Assembly: GCA_037954235.1 (NCBI GenBank) | Contig: JBBMOA010000004.1 | Coordinates: 11,534,601-11,598,600, forward strand | Direction: 5' to 3' | Length of the DNA stretch: 64,000 bases | From: Aulostomus chinensis | Taxonomy: Eukaryota > Chordata > Actinopteri > Syngnathiformes > Aulostomidae | Part shown: positions 23,661-35,765 of the stretch, piece after piece | Layout: every line of letters begins with the position of its first letter | How positions within the stretch are numbered: the stretch's first letter is position 1 | The notes under the pieces: model-generated | Seen by the model: only the letters and a program-made list of their open reading frames with translations | What the model was told of the DNA's origin: nothing | Database searches by the model: none | Position numbers and translations under genes: made by a program

Positions 23661-24335
23661 CTCTCTGTACTACTGTAGGACTCCGTACTTCAGGTCTTTG
23701 GTGGAGATACAAATCTCACAACTCGTGGAGATGGTGTGTCTGAACTTTTACGGTTGTTCCTGCGATGGATCAGATTAGATATAAGGAGCTTTGCAGGAAG
23801 AGGCCAAGTGTCTGTCGCAGGTGGAGCCGGTGTTTTCTATCGGCTGTGAGAGTAATCTTGTTAGTTCCCTAAACAACATGTGGTGGAGATGGAGATAAGA
23901 TGGGAGTGGTGTCCTCAGGAGTGACGGGGGGTGGAGGTCCCAGCTGAGGTGTTGGGTGGTTGAGATGGGTGTATTGATGATGTGAAGCGAGAGTGATCCA
24001 AATGCTCCCTCTTTCCTCCCAAGCGATGATGTCGTTGTTGTCGGGGGGGGGGGGGTGCTGGGTCACCGCACTCACATAAAAGGTGTTTCCTCCCTGCAGC
24101 CGTGGTCACTTTCACCCGTCACTCAGACTTTCGCTCCAGGTGATCGTTCAAGTGTGCAAAAAAAAACAAAACAACCAGCCCACAACCTCCCAAGGCTCCT
24201 CTGGCCTCACGCCGCCTCCGATGTAAAAGGTGATTTTTAACGGAAGGGAAGCAAATTAGTGCCTCCTTCTTTACGCCAAATCTTATTATGCTTCTACGTT
24301 TGGCACTTTTCTGTTGGCCTCCAGCGAACAAACAT

Positions 24336-24706
24336 CCATCCATCCATCCATTTTCTCCCTCTTATCCTGTTAAGGGTGGTGGGGGAGGAGCCGATCCCAG
24401 CAGCCTTCAGGTGAGAGGCGGGTTCACCCTGGACAGGTCGCCAGTCCATCCCAGGGCCAACACATAGAGACAGACAACCATTGGCTCTCCCAGTCACACC
24501 TACAGTCAATTTAGAGTCTGGATTAACCTGGTCCCCTCTTGATGTCTTTGGACTGTGGGAGGAAGCTGGAGTACCAGAGAGAACCCACGCAGGAACAGGG
24601 AGAACATGCAGACTCACACAGAAAGATCCCGTGATGGAGCCGAGGCTCCACCCACAACCTTCTTGCTGTGAGGCCACAGTGCTGACCACTGCTCCACCGT
24701 GCCACT
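24336..24706 (-). mobile_element. SINE-like element, copy 3
   Basis: Same family and orientation as copy 2, with a (CCAT)n tail at the left. Perfect 12-bp target duplication GCGAACAAACAT at 24324-24335 and 24707-24718. Confidence 0.88.
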
Positions 24707-25254
24707 GCGAACAAACATGTTTTTTTTTTGAGTCAGTAAAAATTAGGTTACCGTGAAAACCGATGTGAAGTTAGATCAAACATGTCTTAGATGATTAACG
24801 TAGCCACTGTGCCAGCGTCGTTCTTGTAGCGCCGCCAACAGTGAGGCGCTGTTGGCTGTCACGTTCATCGGCCGTATTTCAACTCCTCCGTGTTTGCCTT
24901 GTACCCTCGTGCCTGTGTTTATCCAGCTTTCACAGGCGGAACGTTCCGTGTGCTGTTGGTGGAGGAACACAGAGCTAATGACAACCCTATGACAGACCGC
25001 CATTCACTGCTGCTTCTCCACCGCAAGGACGCCAAACACAGAGACTCGGCGTCACTCCTCAGCTCCTCATCACGCTCAGATGTGACAAGTAATTTCCTCA
25101 GGGGCGACGCATCTCACCTTACCCGTTTTTCATTTCATTACTTTCACAAAGTTGGAACTTATTAAATCGTAAACAAGGCAAAGAGGCTTTATATTTAAAA
25201 TATCCCTCAATCATCTGACTCCACCAGCCATTAGGTGATAGTTCAGAGTCTGCT

Positions 25255-25280
25255 GGGGGGGGGGGGGGGGGGGGGGGGGG
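25255..25280. repeat. poly-G run of 26
   Basis: 26 consecutive G residues. Long G runs are rare, can form G-quadruplexes, and are prone to sequencing error. Confidence 0.9.
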
Positions 25281-25333
25281 GTTGGTATGCTTATTCACTA
25301 TCTTCCCCAGAGCCAAACAAGAAGATACCTTTA

Positions 25334-25764
25334 AGACCCATGCCAGTTAGCTTAGCTCAATGAATGGTAGTGGATGGAAAGTGTTAGCATACCTCCTTCA
25401 AAGTCATCAAACACCCTTTTCTCCAGTCGTTGCCTACATTAATATCACAAGGGTTGTGGGAAAACTTCTTTATGAGTTAGTTTAAAATGACGAGACATTT
25501 TAATTTTTAAAATCAAATACATAACTTGAACTACTGTCCTGACAGGGTGTAGTGATTTGATGCCCCAAAAGCCTCCTCATAACATCGGGCCAACAAAAAA
25601 ACCCCAAAAGCAAACATTTGTTGACGACAGGAGGAGCACCTGTCGCCTTTCTTGGAAGAGGACTATTTCTTGTGGGAAAACAAAGTTTCCAAACTTTTTA
25701 TGGAGGTACGCTAACAGTTCCCATCCACTACCATTCATGGTGCTAAGCTAACTGGCGTGAGTCT
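25334..25764. mobile_element. inverted-repeat MITE-like element
   Basis: About 60 bp at the left end (AGACCCATGCCAGTTAGCTT... through GAATGGTAGTGGATGG and GTTAGCATACCTCC) recurs as the reverse complement at the right end (GGAGGTACGCTAAC ... CCATCCACTACCATTC ... GCTAACTGGCGTGAGTCT) with few mismatches. The central 300 bp has no ORF of note. The element is non-autonomous; no clear target duplication was found and the class is unknown. Confidence 0.75.
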
Positions 25765-28700
25765 CAGTTCCCTACTGCAGCACAGAGGAGAAAAAGGGTA
25801 TCGATTCCCTCTTGTTATGATATTTGAGCCAATGAAGTGCCATCCAGCTCATTAGGAGCAAATTGGGGTTTGTGGTCTTCCTCCAGGACTTTTTGACCGT
25901 CTCTGGTGGGCCAGGGGATCTTCACCGTAAACCCCTGGCGATCAGGTGGCCTCTCTAGGTGTTCCTGATATTTTGCCGACCTAGCTGCATGCATCAGAGG
26001 ATAGTGTTTGTTTGTTTATGGGACTTTTGTACTAAATTCTCCCATCACCACCAAAAATGACAAGTGAGTTTTGGGTTCCTGCCATAAAGAAGTCGGCCAG
26101 CAGAGGGCGACATTCACGCGGCAACATCTCAGCCGTCAGCTCCCTTGCTCCATCCTCCTTCTCCTCCTATAGCAAACCTCCGCTCTGTCCCCAGTGACGG
26201 CCCCTCCCATCAAAGCCATAACCTCTCCTAATCCCCCCACCCCTTGTTGCCCCGGAGACGGCTCAGACGAGCAGGTGATGCATTGACAGGGAGCAGATGG
26301 TTCCCTGTGGAGGTAAGCATGGCTGAACAATGCTTCCATATTCATCATAAAGTCCCCCCCCCCCCCCCAACTACACGTACACACATAACTTCAAAGTTTC
26401 CAATCGAGCTTTCACTTTGTGAATTTGCTGACGGGTCTGTCAATACAGCAGGCAGGTTACTTGACAGGCTGGTGATAAACAGAAGCTCCTCCATTCAGGG
26501 AGGCCGGCCGACCTACTGTACATCCACATCTCGATGGCGGACAGAAACAATAGGGGTCTTTTGCCTCCTCGTGCTTGTCTTCTGCAGGTGTTTTGGGCTT
26601 TTTCGCTGCAGTAACTCACTCCTCCTCTAAAGAAGCTCCTTCTTTAGCCCCTGTCTCCCCTGGAGATAAAGTGCAGACTCTCCCTGTCTCTTTCTTTCAG
26701 CTAACTCCTGAATAATCCAGCAACAATACAGGGCTTGGAGGCGGTGTGCAGCGATTTGCTGGAGGCCTGACTTGTTTTTACGGGGTGCAGCAGGGGCGGT
26801 GGGAAGGTTGGGGGGGGGGTATGGAGATCAGCTAATGCATGTAAAACACTGCATCCAATTTTTATTGTAACAAGTGGCAAGAAAAAAAATTGGAGCACAA
26901 TGGAGACTCCAGAGTGCTACGCTTAACCCACCACACCTGGAACACACAACGGGGGGCGAGAGTGGCAGCCCCCCACCCGACCGCCACCTCACCCATCATC
27001 AGCAGCACCTATCAAAACAGGCTGTAAGGAGCTTGGTTGGGCTGCAGGAGGTGGGGGGTGCCTGTATTCGTGGCCTGACTATGATAAAGACGCACAGTGA
27101 GGAGCCATTCAAGAGCCCTGTGCCCATAATGGAGTCACTAATAGGTGCCTATTCAACAGGGAAAGTGTTTTCTGGAGGAGAAGAAAAGTTTTGGGGAAGC
27201 AACAATCACTTTGTCTGCTGCCTTGTGTATATAAAATTTATGCAGCACTCCACCCCTCCACCCTTGTCCAACTCTTTCTGCTGTCTTTCTTTAAAGAGCG
27301 TCACCAGTGAATGGACTACACGCATAGTTTGAGGTCTTCCTTTCATCCTTACTTGAAAATAAATTGAATGGTCTGTCCTCAAGTGAGTCCAATCCAGTGG
27401 CGGGGATCCGAAAAAAAAAAGAAAGAAAAAAAAAAGATTCTATCTCTCGTTTTCATCTGTACCTCCACCAACAGAAATCGTCAGCGGGCACGACTCCCGT
27501 TTTATCTGATCTCATTCATGAGCATAACTGGGGGCTTCGATTTTTCTCAGCTCACGCTCATCGTTCATATTTCTGATCACTGCAGAAAGGTGACGAAGCA
27601 GCTCCCAGTTCATAAGTTTGCACACACAAAAAAACTGCAGTGGGGTAAAAGTTTAAAAACTTAAAGAGACAGTGCATGAAATAAAAGGGATGGACTGGAA
27701 TAACAGACCAAACAAATTTGTATGAAATTATACATTATATTAAAATGTTCAGTGCCAGTGGAAACTTTTCGTCAGCAACTGGACCAAAAATTACAGCCTC
27801 TAAAGTTCCCGTTAACATAGAAGTACATGTCAGGTTTAAACAAAAGTAAAACGACAACAAAACCTTACAATGAAGCTGTCAAAGAGGAAGGATTTATTGT
27901 GGCTGCTATCATGCGTTATTTTGTGTACTAATAAATTGGAAAGTAAAAAAAAATAATGCATGTCCTGCACTAAGTGTCACTTTACCGCCTTTTGAAAAAA
28001 TAATTGCTGGGTTCCTAAAAACAGCACGTCCATGTTACTGCGAAAGCAACTCGGCTGTTGCCAACTTAAGATTTGTACTGCATCTTTAAGCTCAAACAGA
28101 ATTTTATCTGTTAAAATAAAACCTGGTTGTCATGTCTGAACAAACAGTGTTCACGGACATTTAGTCCATGTTTGCCAAAGTGTCACAACATGAAATTTGC
28201 AAAAAAATAAAGTCCAAAAAACCCGCTTGGAGCATCTATGTTTGCCATCCACTCCCCCGTTGGTCCTGAGGCACCAGGGGTGAGGAGACTAATCTCAAAA
28301 TGCTGCAACCATATTGAAAGAGAGAGCATGAAGTGAGAAATACTGGGACCATATTGTGCTGCGCGTCAAAGGGCTTAGCTGACAGATTGATGAGGAGAGG
28401 AAATAACTGAACTAACCGAGGGGGGGTGAGGGCTGGAGGGAGCAGTGGATTGGGGGGATCCCAGCATGGCATGGCAACCAGGGTTTGGACTCCCCGCAGG
28501 CCTGCCGGGTAGAGCCAACACAGGTCAGCGCTCTTTGATTCTGGGTCTCGAAGCCGACAAAGGGCAGCACACAGTGGGCTTGGCTGCCTTCCTTAACCCA
28601 GCATGAAAGCCCTTGTAATGGTATTTTTATATGTTTGTGAGAGGCTTTGTCAGCTTTTGTTGGTTGATGTATGTGTTTATTTGTGTGTTTTAGATTTTCT

Positions 28701-29540
28701 TTGTCAAAAACACAAAAAAGACTGGAAATAAAACCAACTAAATAATCTATTTGGCAGAAAAACAAAAGTTTATGAGACTTGCACATTTTGTTTAGCAAGA
28801 TAATCTTCACCACAGTTCTATAACTGACAACAAAAAGCTGAAATTATTCTGGAAGGACAAAGCTAACGTTATGCTAACGTCACTACCTAACCCATTTTAA
28901 GTCACATGAAGGCTCTGAAACTCATATCATACATATTCATTGATTTTGAAATAAAATAACTGGACATTCAACAATGAAAATTAACTCCATGTTTTAGGGA
29001 CTAATGTTATCTACAGTGCATTAGCATGTGTAAATTGTGCAGTTGTTCCCTGCATGAGTCTCCCTTAGCAACGTCCGTCTCCTGTCTCCATCCCTGTCAA
29101 TCATTCATCTTCAAGCTCTGTCAGGTTATTCTTTATCATACATCTGGGATCTGCTTTGTAACATAATTACTATGGCGTTCTGTGTCGAGCTGCCTCGATT
29201 CTGTTGGCAGTGTGAGGGACTTAGCGGGCCAGACTACCAGGGTAACTACTGGTGCTCCTGATGGCCGGTCCGGGGCTGCTGTCTTCAGCCAAATGTTACA
29301 ATTTTGCTTTTAAATCAGGAGAAGCCAACTGTGGTTTAAAAGTAGAATGAAAACCTTTAACATTAGCACTTAAAGTTTACATATACGACACAAGACAATT
29401 AGCTAAAATTACAGACTTTGCTCTGACTATTCCAACATTCAGAATCCAAAAAAAAAAAAAAAAAAAAATTCCCTTTTGTGCCACCAACATACAACGATTT
29501 CCAACCATACTTCTTCTCTACCCACTGCATTTTCTTGCAG

Positions 29541-29598
29541 TGTCTTAGCAACTGGTATTGTAGCATCTGGATTACCCAAAGTGCACCGGAGTGCCCCT
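29541..29598 (+). CDS. possible 5' exon of the plus-strand gene (weak)
   Basis: 58 nt after the strong acceptor TTCTTGCAG and before a GTAAGG donor. One frame (VLATGIVASGLPKVHRSAP) ends in phase 0, which would join the candidate at 35059. A second frame is also open. Support is splice-site quality and phase only. Confidence 0.25.
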
Positions 29599-29818
29599 GT
29601 AAGGGCTGAACAGGGGGAGAGCTCGGGCGGAGGGAGCTTTACCGTCGGAGATACAGAGCGGAGGTCTTCATCTCAAATGGCCCCAGAAAGTACGCGTCAC
29701 AAGCAGTGCCGCCAAATCACACATTCTCCTTTTCGTGAAAGTCTGGGAAATTATTTTCACTATCAGCACGACAAACACGTTTCTGTGTGGGTTATGCGGC
29801 TGTTTGTGTTGTGGCCTG

Positions 29819-29832
29819 GTTGCCATGGAAAT
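29819..29832. promoter_or_regulatory. RFX X-box-like motif
   Basis: GTTGCCATGGAAAT, close to the RFX palindrome GTTGCCATGGMAAC. Pattern only; no proof of use. Confidence 0.35.
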
Positions 29833-29984
29833 CTACTCTTCACTTGTCCGCAGCTCTTGTTAATATTATACTAGGATTTACTTGGATTTTCCTGCTTTAC
29901 AAATCTGAAGCCGAAGAGCCTCCAGCCCTGGACTCACTCTAGATAATAAGCTTTGTTTGGAGATACAGATAGAGGGCTGTTCAC

Positions 29985-29985
<1 letters not shown>

Positions 29986-30031
<46 letters not shown>
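29986..30031. repeat. (CA)23 microsatellite
   Basis: Uninterrupted CA run. Confidence 0.97.
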
Positions 30032-30034
<3 letters not shown>

Positions 30035-33000
30035 TGAGCTCTGATTTGCAGAATTGATTGGGCCCATTGTTTCCACAGAGCTCGCCACTATATGACCTGA
30101 AATGTAATTATAACCAGGAGATTTATGCTTCTGTTGAAGAGCCCAGAACCTGATCCATGTTGTGTCTGGAGTTCGCCTGAAAGCCCCCTCTCTGTTTGGC
30201 TGGTCGTGCTCTGGCCTCTGTCACTGTGTGGGGCGACAGTGCTGGTCGCTGCTTAATTGTGGGTCTTGTTTTTGTGTAGGGAACACTGATGTGCGTTAGT
30301 AGCCTGAGATATTGTCGAAGGGGATGCACTTTTGTGGCCAGTAAACTAGCCTGCATGAGTGTCTCACCAGCTCAGTAAGATGGTAATTATTAACAAGCAA
30401 AAAGCTACTTAAATAGACCGCATATTTTCACCTCCCTCAGAGAGCCGCCTCAGTTCTTCAGCGGTAAGGTGCTTTGTTGAACCCTTTATTTGTTGGAATG
30501 GTTCAACTTTTGACTGAAAGACAAAAGCTTCTTGGATATGTCAAGAACAGCTTCAGACCGACCGTCCAGAAACCAGGATTTCAAGCGTCCTCGGAGGCTT
30601 CTGGCTCGGCCCAGACATCCCGTCAGCACGAGCACCTGGCCGCCTGACGCCTCCTGCTCTGCGCACAGGGTGAGTTCATCCATGCCCACCCAAGCTCTTC
30701 TTAAATCCACAGCTGAGTGGCCTGCCGCCGCCACTGCCCACGACTCCAATATCCCAAATGAAAGACATGTCAAACGTTGGTGAATGAGCCCCATGTAGAG
30801 AACATGAGAGGGAAGATCCGTAAGAGCCGGAGCATCTGTCCACCTCTCTGACACTAATGAATGTTAAGTAGGTTAGCCGCTGGTGTGCCACCGTCCCACA
30901 GGTCATTGTGGCTGGTGGTTGCAGTGAGGCTGTGCTTTTGTCAAGAGTGCGCCAACCCCCTCTGAGACATCTAAAATGGCTGGACCGCTTACTCCTGCGC
31001 ACAATCCCAGCGCCAATAGTTGCCATATTGATCCGCTTGCTTGCAGATTAAAGCATAAAAGGAGCTCTGTTTTACCAGCAGGGGTCCCTGCTGACTCCCG
31101 GAGCTCATTTCAGGGTCACAGAGTCCTTGCAGCCCCCTGACCCGCACCCCAACGTGAACACACACAAACACCGGCGCGAGGCAGGACAGAAACCTTTCCA
31201 GGGACGAACCCCATTAAACAGGATTGGTCGGATGCTCACATTCATGGCTCATTATAGCTGACCCCGGGCTTTCTCTCCCTCAATCTGGGTGCTCCCTTCT
31301 TCTGTCTGTGGCGCTAACCTGGCCAAAGCCATGCTGAGGTGGTCACCCTGGCCTTTTGTTGGCCATTGATAGCTCTGCCGATGGCGTGATTGTTTTCTGA
31401 ACTGGATCTGCGCATCTGCTGTGTTGCCCCGCATTGTCGAGATCCTGTGGTGTGCTTTTTAAGTTTTGTCTTGCTTTAGCAAGTGTGTAGCTCTTTTGTC
31501 TCATTGACCATGTTTACATTTACATTTCTGGGGCCATTTACATAGTATTCCGCTATAATTCTGTTTTTTGCCCTCATTCCAAAAATCAAGACTCTTAGAT
31601 GCACAATAATATTCTACTATTATTCCTAAAATGACAAAAATTCTGACTTTTAAAAGGGTCATTTGATGGAATTCGTCATTTCTCCAGATTTAGAAATTTG
31701 TTTTTTTTTGTCCCCTCCAGCAGTTTGCAGCCGTGTGACACGGATTCTTGTTCACGGCTGTATGCGGAATTGTGCTAGCTAAATGCTAGCATGTAGCCTG
31801 CTGAGCGCTTCTCCAGAAACATTCAAAGTCTTCTTAATCCTTGAAAATGTCACCACAAAACAAGCAAACAGTCGAAAAACTACTTAACTTCCATTCCTGT
31901 TCTTTAATTCCTCTCATCCTACTGTTTCCTTCATTCGTTACGACGCAAGATTCATGGACACGACTCATTTTGAGAGGTGAATGAAAAAAGTTCTTTCACT
32001 TGTTAGCAGTCTACAAAGATATCCCATGACTTAATTTGAAAATGTTAAATTGGGGAAAAGACAAAGTTTGGAAAACCCAACTGGAATATGCTCTTTACAT
32101 GATCATTGTAAAGTGGAATAGTAGTGTGCATGTGAAAGTTGTCGGTGCTAGTTTTTCAGTTTTTAATTCTGCGTGTTGGTGCTGACCTCCCCAGGATGGA
32201 GCTCTGCTCTCTGGCTCCCTGTTTGGGGCCTGCTCTCATAATTAAACGTTGATTAAATGCCTATTAATGTACCCTGACTCACAGACAGGGTGTAATCAGG
32301 TGAAACCGAATTAATAAAACATCCACTATAGCGCTCAGGAGAGAAGGAAAGGCTCCCCTGAGAAAGACAAACAGATGGCGGCTGGAATCATGAGAGAGAG
32401 GAAAAAGCAGAGTGGGGATAAAGCAAAGACCAGCCACCACTCTGGTGATTAGCTCTAAATTGGTAATTTGATCTGACCTCTTCCACCTACTCATTATTGA
32501 TAAAGCTGACTATATTTACCCGCATTTCCCCCTGCTGGCCCACACCGGCAGCACAGCCCTTCCTGCCGGCCCACTCAGCACTGCAATCGATGACTCTGAC
32601 AGGAAGCACCTTGAGGAGGAGTTTGCGTGGAAAACGGGGTATTCATGCCTTCGACGCATGCATCATGGAAATCCCATCTGCTAGGAATCTCCTTAATCTC
32701 ATCATCTGAATTGAACAAGAAGAGGAACAGCAATCACTTAGGACCAACTGTCTGTGGGGTTATGGAGGCGAGACCTTGTCTAACAAGCAGCTTTACAAGG
32801 GAACATGGTTGTTTTTTATCAGCCAGGCCAGCAATGGGCCAAACACAAGGAACGGGTTTGTCCCGGAGTGATCCAGGTGCGCCATTTGTGCGGCGATCGC
32901 GTGAAAAAAAAAAAAAAAACCTGGAAAGTTTGCCAAAGATTTCAGACCGTTGACCGTTGAGGTACCGCCAACAGGTTTCAACTGAGCTAAATCATAGACC

Positions 33001-33054
33001 CATTACCTCGTCTGCAGTTTCTTCTGGAACGTTCCATGTAAATATCTTACAAAT

Positions 33055-33411
33055 AAATCCGTCCATCTTCTTCCACTTATTCCTGTTAAGGGTCGCGGGA
33101 GGGTGGAGCCTATCCCAGCGGCTACGGGCGAGGGGTGGGGTTCACCCTGGACAGGTCGCCAGTCCATGGCAGGGCCAACACATAGAGACAACCATTGGCT
33201 CTCCCGGTCAATTTAGAGTCTGGATTAACCTGGTCCCCTCTTGATGTCTTTGGACTGTGGGAGGAAGCTGGAGTACCAGAGAGAACCCACACAGGAACAG
33301 GGAGAACATGGAGACTCACCCAGAAAGACCCCGTGCTGCAGCCGTGACACGAACCCAGAACCTTCTTGCTGTGAGGCCACAGTGCTGACCACTGCACCAC
33401 CGTGCCGCCTC
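33055..33411 (-). mobile_element. SINE-like element, copy 4
   Basis: Same family, reverse orientation, with a shortened tail (GTCCATC) at the left. Flanked by perfect 10-bp repeats TCTTACAAAT at 33045-33054 and 33412-33421. Confidence 0.82.
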
Positions 33412-35058
33412 TCTTACAAATCCCTGTGACAAAAAACCAACCAAAAGAACCATCATTGGGCGGGCATTGAACACAAATTATGTACAATTATTTCTGTGTA
33501 TTATATGAAAATTGCAAACTCGAAGCCTGACAGTGTGGAGATGAGGCCTACGAGTTATGTGTTTGCAGCTATGATTCCAGTGATTTTAAGAACAGATCGT
33601 GTCCAGGGCCACGGTAGAAAAATGCAGAGGAACATTTAATATCCAGGGATTCACATGATAGGCACCCTTTGTCAAAATGGCCAAATGTTCCGGAGCTGAA
33701 CAACGCGGTCCAGACTTGTCCTACTCAGGTTGGGACCAGGTCTTGTTCAATCTAGGGTTTATCTTTCATCATAAGCCGAAGTTGTTGGGTAAATGTGGTC
33801 CACTTTTGGCCCTCAGTGACGGTGTTGGCTCTTTGTGAGTGTCGCTGCCTAAACCCCTCAAAGAACTGTCAAAAATATAAAGAATATTTTCCTTGTGAGA
33901 CGTATGAGCAGTTTCAAAAGGTTCAAACAGCTACGAGCACAAAGATCCTTTTATATTTCCTTTATTTTCTTTGGGTTTTTAAAGGCTACAGCGAGCATTT
34001 GTTTGAATTTTGTTAATGTCCAACAATCTATTTGATTGAATTTCTCCCTGAGGCCTCCCCAGCCCCCAGCCACTTCATCCTCTACTGACTGAACATGTAC
34101 TTGATTCTGCATTCAGCATGTAATTAGTAATGAGTTCATTTGGCCACGAGCACCCATGATTCACTGGGAAATTGGTTGTTGCTCCCCTCTGTTCATTATT
34201 CATCTGCAATTAAGGCATCTATTAGGGACTAAGAATTGTGAGGTATTGCTGGCGTGATGTGCCCAATCATACGTGATGTGCTCTGTGAAATAAAATGGCT
34301 ACAAAAGCAAGGACATGGCCTGACCTGATGCAGCCCTCTCGCCTCTGGGTTTTATGGTCTGGCACAAGCTGGCAGAGAGCGTCACACCAGCGCACTCCAA
34401 AGGAAACACGCATCAAGCAGCATTGTCCTCCCACCCTGCGAGTCCTCCTTGCCCCCTGTCACCCACCCTGGTCTGAGGTTACGGCCTATGAATGAAGGGT
34501 GATTCCTGGGAGGATTTGCTCTCTTGCACCCTGGAGTGGACCGACTCTGGAGCGGACTCGGTGCTTCTTGGAGCTGCCAGGAGTTGCAAAGAGAGATGGA
34601 TGAGCTGCTGTGCTGACTGCTGATAATGTGTCTCCGGTGATGGATGAGTTAACACAGTGCCCCCCTCCCTTAAACTGATGCACCCCGGCTGTAAGACCAC
34701 CAGTACAATCCAGAGGAAGCTTTGAGTTAAAAAGAGAGAGACAGACGTTTTGTAAACTGAGCAGATGGAGGAGAGTGGCTGCGTGGGAGAGCAGAGTCTA
34801 TCATTGAGTCCTCTGCTCTGGTAGCTGGAACCTCTGGGAGTGTTTCACAGCAGCTCAGTAATCAAGACAGAGGGGTTGTTAATGCGCTGGTGGGGGTCAA
34901 ACTGGTGACGGCCCCTCGTGCTGCGTGGGTTTACACTTTGCGTGACTAGAACCAGTTCATTACTGATAAATCTCTGCCGTGTTTTGATTGATCTGTCTTT
35001 TAAAATGTGAATGCTGCCTTTAAATATTTTATTCTGCCTTTTTTCTTTTTTCTTGCAG

Positions 35059-35124
35059 AGACCCGTTTATGTGTCATTTATCAGCAAGGCCGTCTTGTGG
35101 GAGAAGGGACTCAGCCGCGCCACT
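35059..35124 (+). CDS. candidate upstream exon of the plus-strand gene
   Basis: 66 nt between a strong acceptor (TTTTTTCTTGCAG) and a consensus donor (ACT|GTGAGT). In phase 0 it encodes RPVYVSFISKAVLWEKGL then SRAT with no stop, and joins in phase to the exon at 40893. An ATG in another frame would not join in phase. Supported by splice sites and frame only. Confidence 0.42.
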
Positions 35125-35601
35125 GTGAGTGCTAAAAGCCAGAGCGGAACATGCAATTTGGTTCGTGTTTGAGAGCCACTGAGGCTCAGTGTTACTTTCC
35201 ATTCATGACTTGTCTGTCATTCACAATTTTTGTTTTTTTACAAAAAAAAAAAAGGAAAAAATATTTTGTCGATGGAGTTGTGAAACATTTCCAAAGAGTA
35301 ATGCTCTGTCCCTGTCTTGTCAAAGTCCCTTAAAATCATGTCGCAATCGTGCAGTACCCTGCAATTCTCAAATTCTCACTGCAAATTTGAATGCACCAGC
35401 ATCCTGTATTTCACTTGGTGCATCAGCAGAGGGCGCCGCTGCTCAGCAAAACCACACGATTCTACTTTAAAATTTACTGTCTGCATGGTTATTGATGGGA
35501 TATTGAACAGTTTTAAGTTGCATTTCCTTGAGGAGTTCCAGAGAAATTGAAATGAATCTCAGTATAGATGATTTTTTTTTCCTCTAATAAACAAACAGAA
35601 A

Positions 35602-35602
<1 letters not shown>

Positions 35603-35655
<53 letters not shown>
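35603..35655. repeat. (CA)26 microsatellite
   Basis: Uninterrupted CA run. Confidence 0.97.
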
Positions 35656-35659
<4 letters not shown>

Positions 35660-35751
35660 CCCCCTTTTCTCTCTTCCAACAATCACAAGTCCCCACCTCT
35701 CCCCTTTACTCAAAAGAGTCTGGGAGTGGATGTGCTACAATTAACAGTGGG

Positions 35752-35765
35752 GTTGCCATGGAGAC
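35752..35765. promoter_or_regulatory. RFX X-box-like motif
   Basis: GTTGCCATGGAGAC, a near-palindromic match to the X-box bound by RFX factors. Located about 630 bp after the candidate exon at 35059. Pattern only. Confidence 0.4.

Larger units (their letters stand above)
18117..29540. other. intergenic region upstream of pah
   Basis: No convincing exon on either strand. It holds SINE copies at 20241-20627 and 24336-24706, a CA run (19372-19421), a G run, an inverted-repeat element (25334-25764) and a tract of diverged repeats (23084-23660). The pah promoter should lie just right of 18116 if exon 1 is correct, but no TATA box or CpG-rich core was obvious. Confidence 0.6.
29599..35058. other. 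non-coding stretch before the second candidate exon
   Basis: Holds a CA run (29986-30031), an X-box motif and one SINE copy. No protein-coding exon recognised on either strand. Confidence 0.55.
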
